Below, one piece after another: positions 1 through 8,052 of a stretch of 64,000 nucleotides of DNA. Each line of letters opens with the position of its first letter. Position 1 is the first letter of the stretch. The stretch is taken from NCBI GenBank assembly GCA_044222245.1, contig JBGANQ010000006.1, forward strand, positions 118,090 through 182,089, given 5' to 3'. A program made the translations under genes and the position numbers. Source of the stretch: CALFML01 sp044222245 (lineage in GTDB: Bacteria > Myxococcota_A > Polyangia > Palsa-1104 > JAEUJZ01). Below the pieces are notes generated by a model. The model made no database searches. It was not told where the DNA came from and saw nothing but the letters and a program-made list of their open reading frames with translations.

Positions 1-1016
1 ACCAGCGGGCCGGGGCGGCCGTTCAGCCCCTTGGACTCCTCGACGGTCCGGAGCAGGTGGTAGGTGCGGCCGCACAGCGGGCAGGTCCCATCCTTCATCG
101 ACTGCGCCATCTCGGCATCGAAGTCTTCGGCGTGGCGGCAGTACAGCTGGGTCACGTCCAGGGCCATCGGGCTGTCCACGTACACCGGGAGCAGCGGCAC
201 CTCACCCTGATCCTCGAGCTGGCGCAGGGTCCAGATGAGCTCCTGCACGCGGCCCACCGCGAAGGCCGGGATCAGCACGGCGCCGCCGCGGTGCGCGGTC
301 TCGCGGAGGACGCGCGCCAGGTGCTGCTGCGCGTCCGCGGCGTGCAGGCGGTCGCCGTAGGTCGACTCGAGCAGCAGCACGTCTGCGTCCGCGACAAGCT
401 CTGGGTCGCGCAGGATCGGTCGGTCCCAGCGCCCCAGGTCTCCCGAGAACACCAGGCAGCGGCTACTGTCCGACCAGCGCAGCTCGACCGAGGCCGCGCC
501 CAGGATATGCCCGGCGCGGCGCAGGCACGCGCGCAGCCCCGCGGTGACGGCGAAGCTCTTGCCGTAGGGCTGCGGCCGCAACAGGGGAAACAGCCGCTCC
601 ACATCCCTTGCGTCGTAAAGCGGCAGCGCGGGGTGATGCTTGGAGTAGCCCTTCCGGTTGGCGTACAGGGCCTCCTCTTCCATCAGGTGCGCCGCGTCGG
701 GCAGCAGCACACGCAGCAGGTCCGCCGTTCCCGCGGTGCAGTAGACCGGCCCGCAGAAGCCGCGCTTGACCAGCAGCGGCAGATAGCCGCAGTGGTCCAC
801 ATGGGCGTGGCTCAGCACCACCGCATCCACAGAGCGCGGATCAAACGGAGGCTCGTTCCAGTTGCGCAGCCGCAGCTCCTTGAGGCCCTGAAACATCCCG
901 CAGTCGAGCAGGACCTTCTTGCCCGCCCACTGAATCAGGTGCTTGGAGCCGGTCACCGTTCCAGCAGCGCCGTGAAAGGTAAGCGTGACCGCGGGCAGGT
1001 TTTTCTCGGGCGTCAT
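1..1016 (-). CDS. Beta-CASP metallo-beta-lactamase-fold RNase-like hydrolase (3'-truncated by window edge)
   Basis: The reading frame starts at ATG 1016 and runs off the left edge, so only about 338 N-terminal residues are seen. The metallo-beta-lactamase zinc motif H70-A-H72-V-D74-H75 is intact, and the N-terminus (TFHGAAGTVTGSKHL) is typical of the RNA-processing/CPSF-like branch. Family members hydrolyse RNA phosphodiester bonds with two zinc ions. Further on, VYVDSPMALDVTQLY and VEESKGLN match the beta-CASP cap. Between these two blocks sits a CPLCG pair that I do not recall from ordinary family members and that could form half of a zinc knuckle. The gene is tail-to-tail with nothing visible and lies 80 bp beyond the 3' end of the recombinase gene. 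Fold assignment is firm; the RNA substrate is inferred from the family. Confidence 0.85.
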   Translation of the reverse strand, partial: MTPEKNLPAVTLTFHGAAGTVTGSKHLIQWAGKKVLLDCGMFQGLKELRLRNWNEPPFDPRSVDAVVLSHAHVDHCGYLPLLVKRGFCGPVYCTAGTADLLRVLLPDAAHLMEEEALYANRKGYSKHHPALPLYDARDVERLFPLLRPQPYGKSFAVTAGLRACLRRAGHILGAASVELRWSDSSRCLVFSGDLGRWDRPILRDPELVADADVLLLESTYGDRLHAADAQQHLARVLRETAHRGGAVLIPAFAVGRVQELIWTLRQLEDQGEVPLLPVYVDSPMALDVTQLYCRHAEDFDAEMAQSMKDGTCPLCGRTYHLLRTVEESKGLNGRPGPL

Positions 1017-1096
1017 CTGGCGAGCAACTTACGCCAGGGGCCCAGGCGCAAGCAATCCCGGCGTAGGCCCTGCAGGGCCGCACCAGCGCCGCTCGC

Positions 1097-2200
1097 TCAG
1101 TACTTGAGGCGCTCAACCTCGCCCGCGATGAAATCGGGGGCCAGGTGGCTGTATACGAGCGTCATCTCGATGGAGGCGTGACCGAGCAGCCGCTGCAGGG
1201 TGACCAGGCTGCCCCCCGCCATGATGAACTGCGAGGCGAAGGTATGGCGCAGCGCGTGCCAGCCGCGAGTCAGCGGCTGGCAGTGCGCTGCGCGGAGCAG
1301 CCGCGCGAGCCCATGGCTAGCCCGGCTGGACGACATCCCCCACCGGCCCGCGTACCGGACCGGGCACACCAGCTCCTCAGCGGATGCAGGACAGCGCTCC
1401 TGCCAGGTGCGCAGCAGCGCGGCCAGAGCGGACGGCAGGGGAAGGTGCCGCGCCTTGCCGCTCTTGGGCGCCAGCCGATAGCTCCTGGCGACCGTCAGCC
1501 GGCCGGCGTCCAGCGCGACGTCCTGCCAGCGCAGCCCGAAGACCTCGCCGCGCCGCAGGCCAAGCCGCAGGGCCAGCGAGATGGCGATGAAGCGCGACCA
1601 GTCGGTCGGACTGTCGGCCTGCCGCGCCCGCCGCTCCGCCTCGGCGAGCAGCCGGGAGGCCGCGTCCGCGGCCAGGTACTCGGTAGACAGCTCGCGCGGT
1701 GGCAGCTCGACGCCGCGGGCGGGGTTACCGGCCACAAGCCCCTGCTTTACCGCCCAGGTCAGCGCCGTGCCAAGCGGGGCCAGCGAGGCGCGGACGGTGT
1801 TCGGCTTGAAGCGGCGGGCGACTGCGTCTCGGGCCTTCTCGATGTGATTTCTGCTGAGCTGGGCGAGCTGCAGGTGTCCGATGTGCTGCAGCACGCGCCC
1901 GAGCGCGGTTCGCGCGCCCGACCGGTAACGACCCAGATCCTTGATCCGGGGGCTAGAGAACTCGCCCAGGAACCGCTCGCATAGCTCGGATACAGTGAGC
2001 AGCTGGGCCTTGGAGGCGGCTTCCGGAATGCCCACCGCCCCGCGGGCGATGCGAGCTTCAATCTCTAGCAGCATGCGGGCGGCCAGGGCGCGCGTCGGCT
2101 GGTGGCTGGCCCGCTGCTTCCTTCGTCCGTCCACATCTTTATAGCGGATGTACCAGCCGAGGAACCTGCCGCGGCTTACCCGTCGTACGATGTCGCCCAT
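1097..2200 (-). CDS. Tyrosine recombinase / phage-type integrase
   Basis: A 367-residue site-specific recombinase of the XerC/phage integrase family. The N-terminal part (about 1-60) resembles an arm-binding segment, residues 65-155 the SAM-like core-binding domain, and 175-365 the catalytic domain. The catalytic set is complete: R216 in GLRRGE, a lysine at 246 or 249, H315-x-x-R318 in HALRH, H341 in LLGHA, and nucleophile Y350. The ATG at 2200 is the first reasonable start. It stands alone, with no excisionase, relaxase or phage structural genes beside it in the window. Its 5' end points at a palindrome (2238-2257) and at a kinase gene whose N-terminal lobe is missing, so it probably marks one end of an integrated element or its remnant that extends leftward. 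That last point is inference. Confidence 0.9.
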   Translation of the reverse strand: MGDIVRRVSRGRFLGWYIRYKDVDGRRKQRASHQPTRALAARMLLEIEARIARGAVGIPEAASKAQLLTVSELCERFLGEFSSPRIKDLGRYRSGARTALGRVLQHIGHLQLAQLSRNHIEKARDAVARRFKPNTVRASLAPLGTALTWAVKQGLVAGNPARGVELPPRELSTEYLAADAASRLLAEAERRARQADSPTDWSRFIAISLALRLGLRRGEVFGLRWQDVALDAGRLTVARSYRLAPKSGKARHLPLPSALAALLRTWQERCPASAEELVCPVRYAGRWGMSSSRASHGLARLLRAAHCQPLTRGWHALRHTFASQFIMAGGSLVTLQRLLGHASIEMTLVYSHLAPDFIAGEVERLKY

Positions 2201-2237
2201 GGCGCCGATTCTCCCGCTGGGATCGTAACACGTTTCT

Positions 2238-2257
2238 GTGGACCATTAGTGGTCCAC
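2238..2257. promoter_or_regulatory. Perfect 8-bp palindrome upstream of the recombinase gene
   Basis: GTGGACCA, a four-base spacer TTAG, then TGGTCCAC: a perfect inverted repeat 38 bp upstream of the recombinase ATG. It could be an operator for the integrase gene or an arm/core site for the enzyme. There is no T-tract, so a terminator is unlikely. Confidence 0.4.
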
Positions 2258-2363
2258 GCGCTGCGTGTAGGTACTCGACGATGAGGGCAGCGGCCGCGCG
2301 GCGCCTTTGCCAGGACCCCCCGGGCAAGGGCGCGTAACTACTTCACTTTTTTGCCGCACTTCC

Positions 2364-2380
2364 CCGATGTTCGACATCGG
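2364..2380. other. 7-bp inverted repeat at the point where kinase homology begins; candidate attachment core
   Basis: CCGATGT-TCG-ACATCGG is a perfect inverted repeat that overlaps the ATG at 2367 and coincides with the first codons of recognisable kinase homology (FDIGEH). Its position at the junction between the recombinase segment and the truncated kinase makes it a candidate recombination site. The arms are short and part of the match may come from the conserved coding sequence, so this is tentative. Confidence 0.25.
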
Positions 2381-4505
2381 CGAACACCTGGGCGAAAAAT
2401 TTCTGACCATGGAGCTTATCGACGGCGCGCCGCTCCTGTCCAAGGGGACGCCGAGCCTGCCCGAGGCCATCGCGATCGCCTCGGCGGTCTGCGCCGGGCT
2501 TGGGGCGGCGCACGCGGTGGGGGTGGTGCACCGCGATCTCAAGCCCGACAACGTGCTCCTTGGCAAGGACGGCCGGGTGGTCATCACCGACTTCGGCATC
2601 GCCTCGGCCAGCGATCGCGAAAAGACCATGGGCGGGGTCGTCGGCACCCCGGCCTACATGGCCCCCGAGCAGGTCGAGGGCAGCGCCACCGATGGGCGGA
2701 CGGATCTGTTCGCGCTCGGCGTGCTCCTTTATCAGATGCTCACCAAGTCGCTGCCGTGGCAGGAGCCGCAGCCGTTTGCCAACGCGATGGCGCGGCTCTT
2801 GCGGCCCGCCCCGGATCCGCGCACGCGCCGCCCCGAGCTGCCCGAGCCGCTGGCGCGCCTGGTGCTGCGGGCGCTGGCGCGCAAGCCTGAAGACCGCCCC
2901 GCCACCGCCGCCGAGTTTGCCGCGGCGCTGGCCGCCATTGACCTGCGGCCGCCCGAGGCGCCGGCCGACCAGCCGATCACGCTGTCGGGTGGCCTGTCGC
3001 ACTTCGGAGCGCTCGGCACTCGCTCGATGTCGACCGCGCCCGGCACTCTGCCCCCGCTGACCAGCCTGCCGCCGGTGGGCGCGGTGACGCCGCACGGCGG
3101 CCACCCGATCGGCTCTCGCTCGACGACCAAGACCCTGGCCGTGCTGCCGATCCGCAACCTCGGACCGGCCGAAGACGCCTACCTGGCCGAGGGCCTGACC
3201 GAGGAGCTCATCGACACGCTGTCGATGACCGCCGGGCTGCGCGTGCGCCCCCGCGGCTCGGTGGCGGCGCTGCGCGACAAGGATCTGGACCCGCGCGAAG
3301 CCGGCCAGCGGCTCGGGGTGCAGCTTATTATCGAAGGCACGCTGCGGCGCATCGGCCAGGCGGTGCGCATCAGCGCCCGCCTCAGCAGCGTCGCCGATGG
3401 CTTCCAGATCTGGGCCAAGCGCTTCGAGCGGCCGGCCGCCGACCTGCTGCAAGTCAGCGATGAAGCGGTGCACGCCATCGCCGACGCCTTGACCGTGACG
3501 CCGGCGGCGTCGCTCGGTCCGGGGACTAGCGACCCGCAGGCGCTCGACCTGTACCTGCGCGCCCGCTACGCCTATAACCATGGCGAAGATCAGGCGCTGG
3601 AGCAGGCGATCGGCCTTTTCCAGCAGGCGGTGGCGCTGGCGCCCGATGATCCAGCGATCCTCGCCGGCTATGCCATGGCGTGCGCCCGCGGCTGGTTCTT
3701 CGGCGTCGCCGGCACCAGCGAGCGGGCGGCCGAAATCGCCGAGCGGCTGATGCAGATTAGTCCGCACCGCGGCGAGCCGCACATCGTCAAGGCCTCGCTG
3801 AGCTTCCAGCAGGGTGACCCCGCCGGCGCTGCCGATGGGCTGCGCCGGGCCCTGGTGCTGTCGCCGGGCATGGCCGAGACCTACGCGCTGCTCGGCCGCG
3901 TCCTGCTGGAGACCGGGCCGGTAGAAGACGGCCTGCGCGCCCTGCATCACGCGCTGGCGCTGGACCCGACCCTGCACGAGCGGCTCTACGTCGAGCTGGC
4001 GCGCGCCCACGCCATGCTCGGCCAGTGGGACGAGACCGAGAAGGTCATCCGCAGCCACCCGCCCAGCCGCCGGTCGTGGATCCTGCGGGCGCGGCTCTGC
4101 TCGTGGCGCAGCGATCAGGCGGCGGCCCGGCAGATGATGCAGGATCCGGACATGCAGTCGGGCCGCCACCCGGAAGTCATGCTGATGCTGCGCCTTATCT
4201 GTCGCGAGCTTACCGAGGCCGATCGCGCGACCTTCGGCGAGTTCTTCCGCCGCCTCTCGGGCAGCGCGCGCACGCGCATCTTCTCGTTCCAGATCCGCAC
4301 CGAGACCGAGTGCGCGATGCAGAACTTCGAGAATGCCGAGCAGATGTTGAAGAGCGCCGTAGAGGCGGGGCTTATGGACCTTATGTGGATGGAGCACTGC
4401 CAGCTGCTGAAGCCGCTGCGCCGGCTGCCGAGCTATCCCGCGCTGCACGCGCAGGTGCGCGAGCGGACAATTCCTATGGCCAACATCATGCCCGCCCAGC
4501 TTTAG
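2367..4505 (+). CDS. Ser/Thr kinase lacking the N-lobe, fused to TolB-like and TPR domains (5'-truncated)
   Basis: A 712-residue product that starts inside a protein kinase domain. Homology begins near the hinge (FDIGEH, LTMELIDG) and continues through H55-R-D57 of VVHRDLKPDN, the DFG loop and APEQ. The glycine loop, the ATP-binding VAIK lysine and helix C are absent. A TolB-like domain follows (about 255-370, starting KTLAVLPIRNLGP), then TPR-type helices to the C-terminus. Full-length relatives in myxobacteria carry a complete kinase in front of TolB and TPR. No upstream ATG or GTG restores the missing lobe; the frame opens at a TTG (2307) with unrelated residues. The gene is most likely a remnant cut by the neighbouring recombinase segment. 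Any residual function would come from the TolB/TPR part. The msrB-like gene follows after 18 bp. Confidence 0.8.
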   Translation: MFDIGEHLGEKFLTMELIDGAPLLSKGTPSLPEAIAIASAVCAGLGAAHAVGVVHRDLKPDNVLLGKDGRVVITDFGIASASDREKTMGGVVGTPAYMAPEQVEGSATDGRTDLFALGVLLYQMLTKSLPWQEPQPFANAMARLLRPAPDPRTRRPELPEPLARLVLRALARKPEDRPATAAEFAAALAAIDLRPPEAPADQPITLSGGLSHFGALGTRSMSTAPGTLPPLTSLPPVGAVTPHGGHPIGSRSTTKTLAVLPIRNLGPAEDAYLAEGLTEELIDTLSMTAGLRVRPRGSVAALRDKDLDPREAGQRLGVQLIIEGTLRRIGQAVRISARLSSVADGFQIWAKRFERPAADLLQVSDEAVHAIADALTVTPAASLGPGTSDPQALDLYLRARYAYNHGEDQALEQAIGLFQQAVALAPDDPAILAGYAMACARGWFFGVAGTSERAAEIAERLMQISPHRGEPHIVKASLSFQQGDPAGAADGLRRALVLSPGMAETYALLGRVLLETGPVEDGLRALHHALALDPTLHERLYVELARAHAMLGQWDETEKVIRSHPPSRRSWILRARLCSWRSDQAAARQMMQDPDMQSGRHPEVMLMLRLICRELTEADRATFGEFFRRLSGSARTRIFSFQIRTETECAMQNFENAEQMLKSAVEAGLMDLMWMEHCQLLKPLRRLPSYPALHAQVRERTIPMANIMPAQL

Positions 4506-4523
4506 TTCGAAGGAGCACCCGGG

Positions 4524-5144
4524 ATGACCAGACGGACTCTCCTAAAGAGATTGGCGGCGACCTTGTCGCTGCTGAGTGTAAGCCGGCTGCGCGGCGGCGC
4601 AGCAGTTGCTGCGACCGCCGCCGCGCCCGCCGCCGCGCCGACCGAGCAGCAGCTGCAGAGCAGCTGGAAGTCGCTGCTCACCGAAGGCGCCGACGTGGCG
4701 ACCACGACCGAGCCGCTCAAGCTGACCCCAGCCGAGTGGAAAAAGCGCCTCTCTCCCGAGGCCTACCACGTCCTGCGCGAAGAAGGGACCGAGCACGCCG
4801 GGACCAGCCTGCTCCTGGAAGAGCACCGCGCCGGGGTGTTTGTCTGCGCCGGCTGCAGCCTGCCGCTGTTCACCTCGGCGATGAAGTTCGACAGCGGCAC
4901 CGGCTGGCCGAGCTTCTTCACCAGCATCCCCGGGGTCCTTGGTACCACGCGCGATCTGCAGCTCGGCGTGCCGCGCACCGAGTATCACTGCGTGCGCTGC
5001 GGCGGCCACCACGGCCACGTCTTTGACGACGGACCAAAGCCGACCGGGCTGCGCTACTGCAATAATGGCGTCGCCCTGCGCTTCATCCCCAAGGTCAGCC
5101 ATGGGGCGGCGCCGCGGTCTGCCTCCGGTCCCGGTAAGTCCTAA
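4524..5144 (+). CDS. msrB: Exported peptide-methionine (R)-S-oxide reductase
   Basis: MsrB reduces the R epimer of methionine sulfoxide in proteins. The 206-residue product has both zinc pairs (C108/C111 in CAGC, C156/C159 in CVRCG), the SGTGWPSF substrate motif, HHGHVFDDGP, and catalytic C179 in RYCNN. The usual resolving-region residue after RYCNN is G rather than S. The N-terminus (MTRRTLLKRLAATLSLLS) has twin arginines and a hydrophobic stretch, suggesting Tat export to the periplasm, where it would repair oxidised envelope proteins. AAGGAG lies at 4510-4515, nine bases before the ATG, which fixes the start. It sits 18 bp after the truncated kinase gene on the same strand, so the two may be co-transcribed. 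Confidence 0.93.
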   Translation: MTRRTLLKRLAATLSLLSVSRLRGGAAVAATAAAPAAAPTEQQLQSSWKSLLTEGADVATTTEPLKLTPAEWKKRLSPEAYHVLREEGTEHAGTSLLLEEHRAGVFVCAGCSLPLFTSAMKFDSGTGWPSFFTSIPGVLGTTRDLQLGVPRTEYHCVRCGGHHGHVFDDGPKPTGLRYCNNGVALRFIPKVSHGAAPRSASGPGKS

Positions 5145-5258
5145 AGCGGCGGCCGGCCGCGGCCGCGACTTCGCTCGTCCTTTCACCGCCTTACTCTAGC
5201 GCCGGCAAGGACCCAAACATCCCTTGTCGGAAGACTCCCTGCGGGCTACGATAATGCG

Positions 5259-6515
5259 GTGAAAAACGCTGACATCTCTGGTCCTCTCCGCCTCAGCAGT
5301 GCTGGCCTGACCGATGTGGGCCGCAAGCGCACCAATAACGAGGACGCTTTTATCGCCGAGCCCGAGCTCGGCCTGTATGCAGTCGCCGATGGCATGGGCG
5401 GACACGCCGGTGGTGAGGTCGCTGCGCAGATGGCGATCGAGGCCCTGCGCAGCGCGCTGCCGAGCGCTCCCGACGCGGACTTCGTGGCGCAGCCAACGCT
5501 AGCCAATCGCCGGCGCCTGCTAGAGTGGCTGGTGCAGACCGTGCAGTCAATAAACGCCGCCATCCATACGCGGGCGCAGGACGATTTCAAGCTGCGCGGG
5601 ATGGGCTGTACGCTCGACGTCGCCCTCATCCGCGGCGGCGGCGTCTTCACCGCCCATGTCGGCGACAGCCGCATCTACATCCTGCGCTCGGGTACGGTGT
5701 ACCAGCTCACCGAGGATCATACTTTCGCGCAGATGCTGCTGGCAAACGGCGTGCTTTCGAAAGAGGAAGTCGCCAAGCACCCGCAGCGCAACATGCTGAC
5801 CCGCGGCCTTGGCCCCTTCCCCAGCGTGCAGGTCGACAGCGCCTTCTTCGAGCTCGACGCCGGGGACGTGTTCCTCCTGTGCTCGGACGGCCTGTATGTC
5901 GAGGTGCCAGAAGAGCGAATCGCCGCCCTGCTGACCCAGCCGCCCGAGACCGCGACCCGCGAGCTGATCCAGGCTGGCCTTGAGGCCGGGGGCCGCGACA
6001 ACATGACCGCGGTGGTGTTCCAGGTCATGCAGAGTCCGCAGCAGCAGCTGGGCATCATCGGCGCCGAGAAGACGCGCCGAGCGCTCGCCCGGTCTTCGCT
6101 GTTTGCCGCCTTTACCGAGAGTGAGCTGATGCGGGTGCAGAAGATCGCGCTCGGCCGCCTGGTGCCCCCGGGCGAGACCGTGGTGGCGCAGGGCAGCGCT
6201 GTGGACGAGCTGTACCTGGTCATGGAGGGCGAGATGTCGGTGGTGCGCGATGGCGAGCCGTTCGGCAAGCTCGGACCGGGGGACCCCTTTGGCGCCATGG
6301 CCTTGAACCACGAGCCGGACACGGAGGTCTCGCTGCGGACCGACACCCTGACCCAGCTCCTGGTCTTCCCGCTCACCGAGATCAAGACCCTGCTGGCCAG
6401 CGACACGGCCATCGCCGCCAAGCTCGCCCTGGCGGCGCTAGAGCGGGTCCACCAACGCCACCATCGCGTCATCGACTCCTATTCGCGCTACCGCCGCGAC
6501 AACCCCGCCCGTTAG
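5259..6515 (+). CDS. PP2C-type protein phosphatase fused to a cyclic-nucleotide-binding-like domain
   Basis: Residues 1-265 form a PPM/PP2C metal-dependent Ser/Thr phosphatase that would oppose the many Ser/Thr kinases of this genome. The metal-binding motifs are all present: the NNED segment near the N-terminus, VADGMGGHAGG, HVGDSR, LCSDGL and GGRDNM. Residues 285-395 match the cyclic-nucleotide-binding beta-roll (LVPPGETVVAQG, LYLVMEGEMSVV). In the phosphate-binding cassette the usual GE...PR pattern reads GAMAL...PDTEV, lacking the conserved Glu and Arg, so ligand binding is doubtful and the domain may be a protein-interaction or autoinhibitory module. The start is GTG at 5259; the ATG at 5254 is out of frame and stops at once. 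A GC hairpin follows the stop codon. Confidence 0.88.
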   Translation: MKNADISGPLRLSSAGLTDVGRKRTNNEDAFIAEPELGLYAVADGMGGHAGGEVAAQMAIEALRSALPSAPDADFVAQPTLANRRRLLEWLVQTVQSINAAIHTRAQDDFKLRGMGCTLDVALIRGGGVFTAHVGDSRIYILRSGTVYQLTEDHTFAQMLLANGVLSKEEVAKHPQRNMLTRGLGPFPSVQVDSAFFELDAGDVFLLCSDGLYVEVPEERIAALLTQPPETATRELIQAGLEAGGRDNMTAVVFQVMQSPQQQLGIIGAEKTRRALARSSLFAAFTESELMRVQKIALGRLVPPGETVVAQGSAVDELYLVMEGEMSVVRDGEPFGKLGPGDPFGAMALNHEPDTEVSLRTDTLTQLLVFPLTEIKTLLASDTAIAAKLALAALERVHQRHHRVIDSYSRYRRDNPAR

Positions 6516-6532
6516 GTGGCGCCTGTTCCCCA

Positions 6533-6548
6533 CCGGCCGCACGGCCGG
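6533..6548 (+). terminator. Hairpin after the PP2C gene
   Basis: CCGGCC-GCAC-GGCCGG begins 18 bp after the phosphatase stop codon. The stem is strong but no T-tract follows, so it may only be a 3'-end stabilising hairpin. Confidence 0.35.
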
Positions 6549-6863
6549 CGCTCCTACCCGCAACCACCTGCTCATCCGTAGCTGCGGCAAGCAGGTGGCC
6601 GCGCGCAAATACCCGTCTTGTGCCAGCGACCCCGCAGCAAGTACAATGCTGTGGAGATTAAGCTGAACCAGATTCACGGGATGCGCATAACCGCCGAGCA
6701 GGGCCCGCTGAGCCGCCCGCGCGCCGCGCCTCTTTATCAACCATCAACCACCTGACAACCATCTGACAACTCGCGTCTTGCTGTTGCCGGTCCCTGAGTC
6801 CGCAGAGCATAGGCCCGAAACTGAATCTTCTATCTAACGCGCCCCTGCAAGGAGGATCTCATC
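6549..6863. other. Intergenic region without recognisable gene
   Basis: About 315 bp between the PP2C gene and a small lipoprotein gene. I see no convincing coding frame or structured RNA. It contains the direct repetition CCATCAACCACCTGACAACCATCTGACAAC-like half-motifs near 6740-6770 and the lipoprotein ribosome-binding site (AAGGAGG, 6849-6855); a promoter for the lipoprotein presumably lies here. Confidence 0.5.
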
Positions 6864-7175
6864 ATGTCGCTTCGCCGGTTTCTGCTCGGTAGTGCACTCT
6901 CTGTAACGTGTCTGCTTGGCTGCGCTCACAATAAGGCGGCCAAGCCGGCGCCGCCGCCGGCCGAGCCAGCGGCCACCGCGCCGGCCCCGACGCCGCCGCC
7001 GGCCGCCGAGACGCCGCCGCCGGCCGCCGAGACGCCGGCTCCGGCCGCGCCGGCTCCGGAGTGCACCGCGCCCGAAGACTGCTCCTCCAAGGGCGCCGCC
7101 GCCAAGGGCAACCAGTGGGCCTGCACCGACGGCAAGTGCGTGGAGGAGAAGAAGTCCAAGAAGAAGAAGAAGTAA
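6864..7175 (+). CDS. Small Pro/Ala-rich lipoprotein
   Basis: A 103-residue predicted lipoprotein. MSLRRFLLGSALSVTCLLGC is a signal peptide ending in an LLGC lipobox, with acylation at C20. The middle (about 25-67) is a Pro/Ala linker with repeated PPPAAET units, resembling periplasmic spacers. The C-terminal 35 residues hold four cysteines in a small motif (CTAPEDCSS...WACTDGKC) that could form two disulfides. The protein ends in a run of lysines, which could bind LPS, DNA or peptidoglycan. A perfect AAGGAGG lies eight bases before the ATG. I do not recognise a named family; similar Cys-motif lipoproteins are common in Myxococcota. Confidence 0.8.
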   Translation: MSLRRFLLGSALSVTCLLGCAHNKAAKPAPPPAEPAATAPAPTPPPAAETPPPAAETPAPAAPAPECTAPEDCSSKGAAAKGNQWACTDGKCVEEKKSKKKKK

Positions 7176-7287
7176 GCCCGCCCCAGGCCGGCCCCGCCGG
7201 CCGCACCCGAGGTTCCGCCCCCCTCCCCGCTTCCCCCGAGACGACCGCTCCTTAAGCCCTTTAAGACCTGTCGCCCCTGCCCGCAGC

Positions 7288-7740
7288 TCAGGTGTCGTAG
7301 ACCTCGACGATGTCTCCGGCCTGGGCGTTGGCGGTAATTTCTAGCAGGGCCTGGGTGATCGCCTTGAACGCGTCGGCCAGCGTCACCGCGTCGCTGGCCA
7401 CCCAGGCCGCGAGCGCCGTCGGGCCGACGACATAGGTCGGCGGACCGGCGGGGAGCAGCCGCTCCAGCTCGATGATTGCTTGGGTGCGGGCGCTGATCGC
7501 CAGCTCGGAGATGGGCAGCGCGGCGAGTCCGGCGTGCGCTCGACCCGCTTCATCCTGCAGCCGCACCGCGGACAGCCGAACCTCTGACCCACCCAGCGCC
7601 TGGCCCGCGCTGTACAGGGCGGCGAACGCGGGGGAGTAGTGGTCCTTGTCCAGGTGCCGCAGGACATTGTCCCGCAGCAGGGCGTAGCGGATCCAAGGGA
7701 CTTCATAGGAGCCTGATGGTCCGATGAAAGACAGACTCAT
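7288..7740 (-). CDS. Hypothetical protein, 150 residues
   Basis: I do not recognise this protein. The composition and codon usage look like real coding sequence, and it is soluble with no signal peptide. The segment around 20-60 (VPWIRYALLRDNVLRHL) and the helical C-terminal part suggest a small alpha/beta or all-alpha protein. The frame is open 33 bases further upstream, but the ATG at 7740 gives a sensible N-terminus (MSLSFIGPSGSYEVPW). Directly upstream of that ATG is a perfect palindrome (7745-7759) that would cover its ribosome-binding region. It is divergent from the CAP-domain lipoprotein gene. Confidence 0.65.
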   Translation of the reverse strand: MSLSFIGPSGSYEVPWIRYALLRDNVLRHLDKDHYSPAFAALYSAGQALGGSEVRLSAVRLQDEAGRAHAGLAALPISELAISARTQAIIELERLLPAGPPTYVVGPTALAAWVASDAVTLADAFKAITQALLEITANAQAGDIVEVYDT

Positions 7741-7744
7741 GACT

Positions 7745-7759
7745 TGTGATCTTATCACA
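7745..7759. promoter_or_regulatory. Operator-like palindrome TGTGAT-N3-ATCACA
   Basis: TGTGATCTTATCACA is a perfect 6+6 bp inverted repeat that ends five bases before the ATG at 7740. It resembles CRP/FNR or GntR half-sites but with a three-base spacer, so a dimeric repressor blocking translation or transcription start of the minus-strand gene is possible. Confidence 0.4.
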
Positions 7760-8052
7760 CTGCCCGGAGCCAAAGATACTCTTCACAGCGGCGAGACCAA
7801 GCGGTGGGACTTCGGCCTGAGCGCAGCTGCGCAGCGCAGCCGGCGATGCAGGCAGCGCAGACCGCTGTTGCAGCCCGGAGTCAGCAGTGCGCAGGCAGCA
7901 GGTTGCGGTCTGTAGACATCTATCAAGCCTGCAGCGCACCGGGTCGGGCACGGGATTTCAAGGGGTTCGCGGCACGGCGCGGCTGGCATATGGGTTGCAA
8001 TTTTGTCCGGTCAAGAGCTGCACCTGATCCTCAATAAAACTCGGAGAAGACC
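7760..8052. other. Divergent intergenic region
   Basis: About 290 bp between two divergent genes. It is rich in CTGC/GCAG-type short repeats (7825-7925) and I see no coding frame. GGAGA at 8043-8047 is the ribosome-binding site of the CAP-domain gene. Confidence 0.45.

Noticed and set aside
2343..4448. Long minus-strand open frame opposite the truncated kinase
   Set aside because: It mirrors the codon structure of the plus-strand kinase/TolB/TPR gene; its translation is Arg/Gly/Gln-rich without domains. A GC-rich shadow.
5151..5170. GGCCGGCCGCGGCC-type palindromes after msrB as a terminator
   Set aside because: Such GC palindromes are frequent by chance at this base composition and no T-tract follows.
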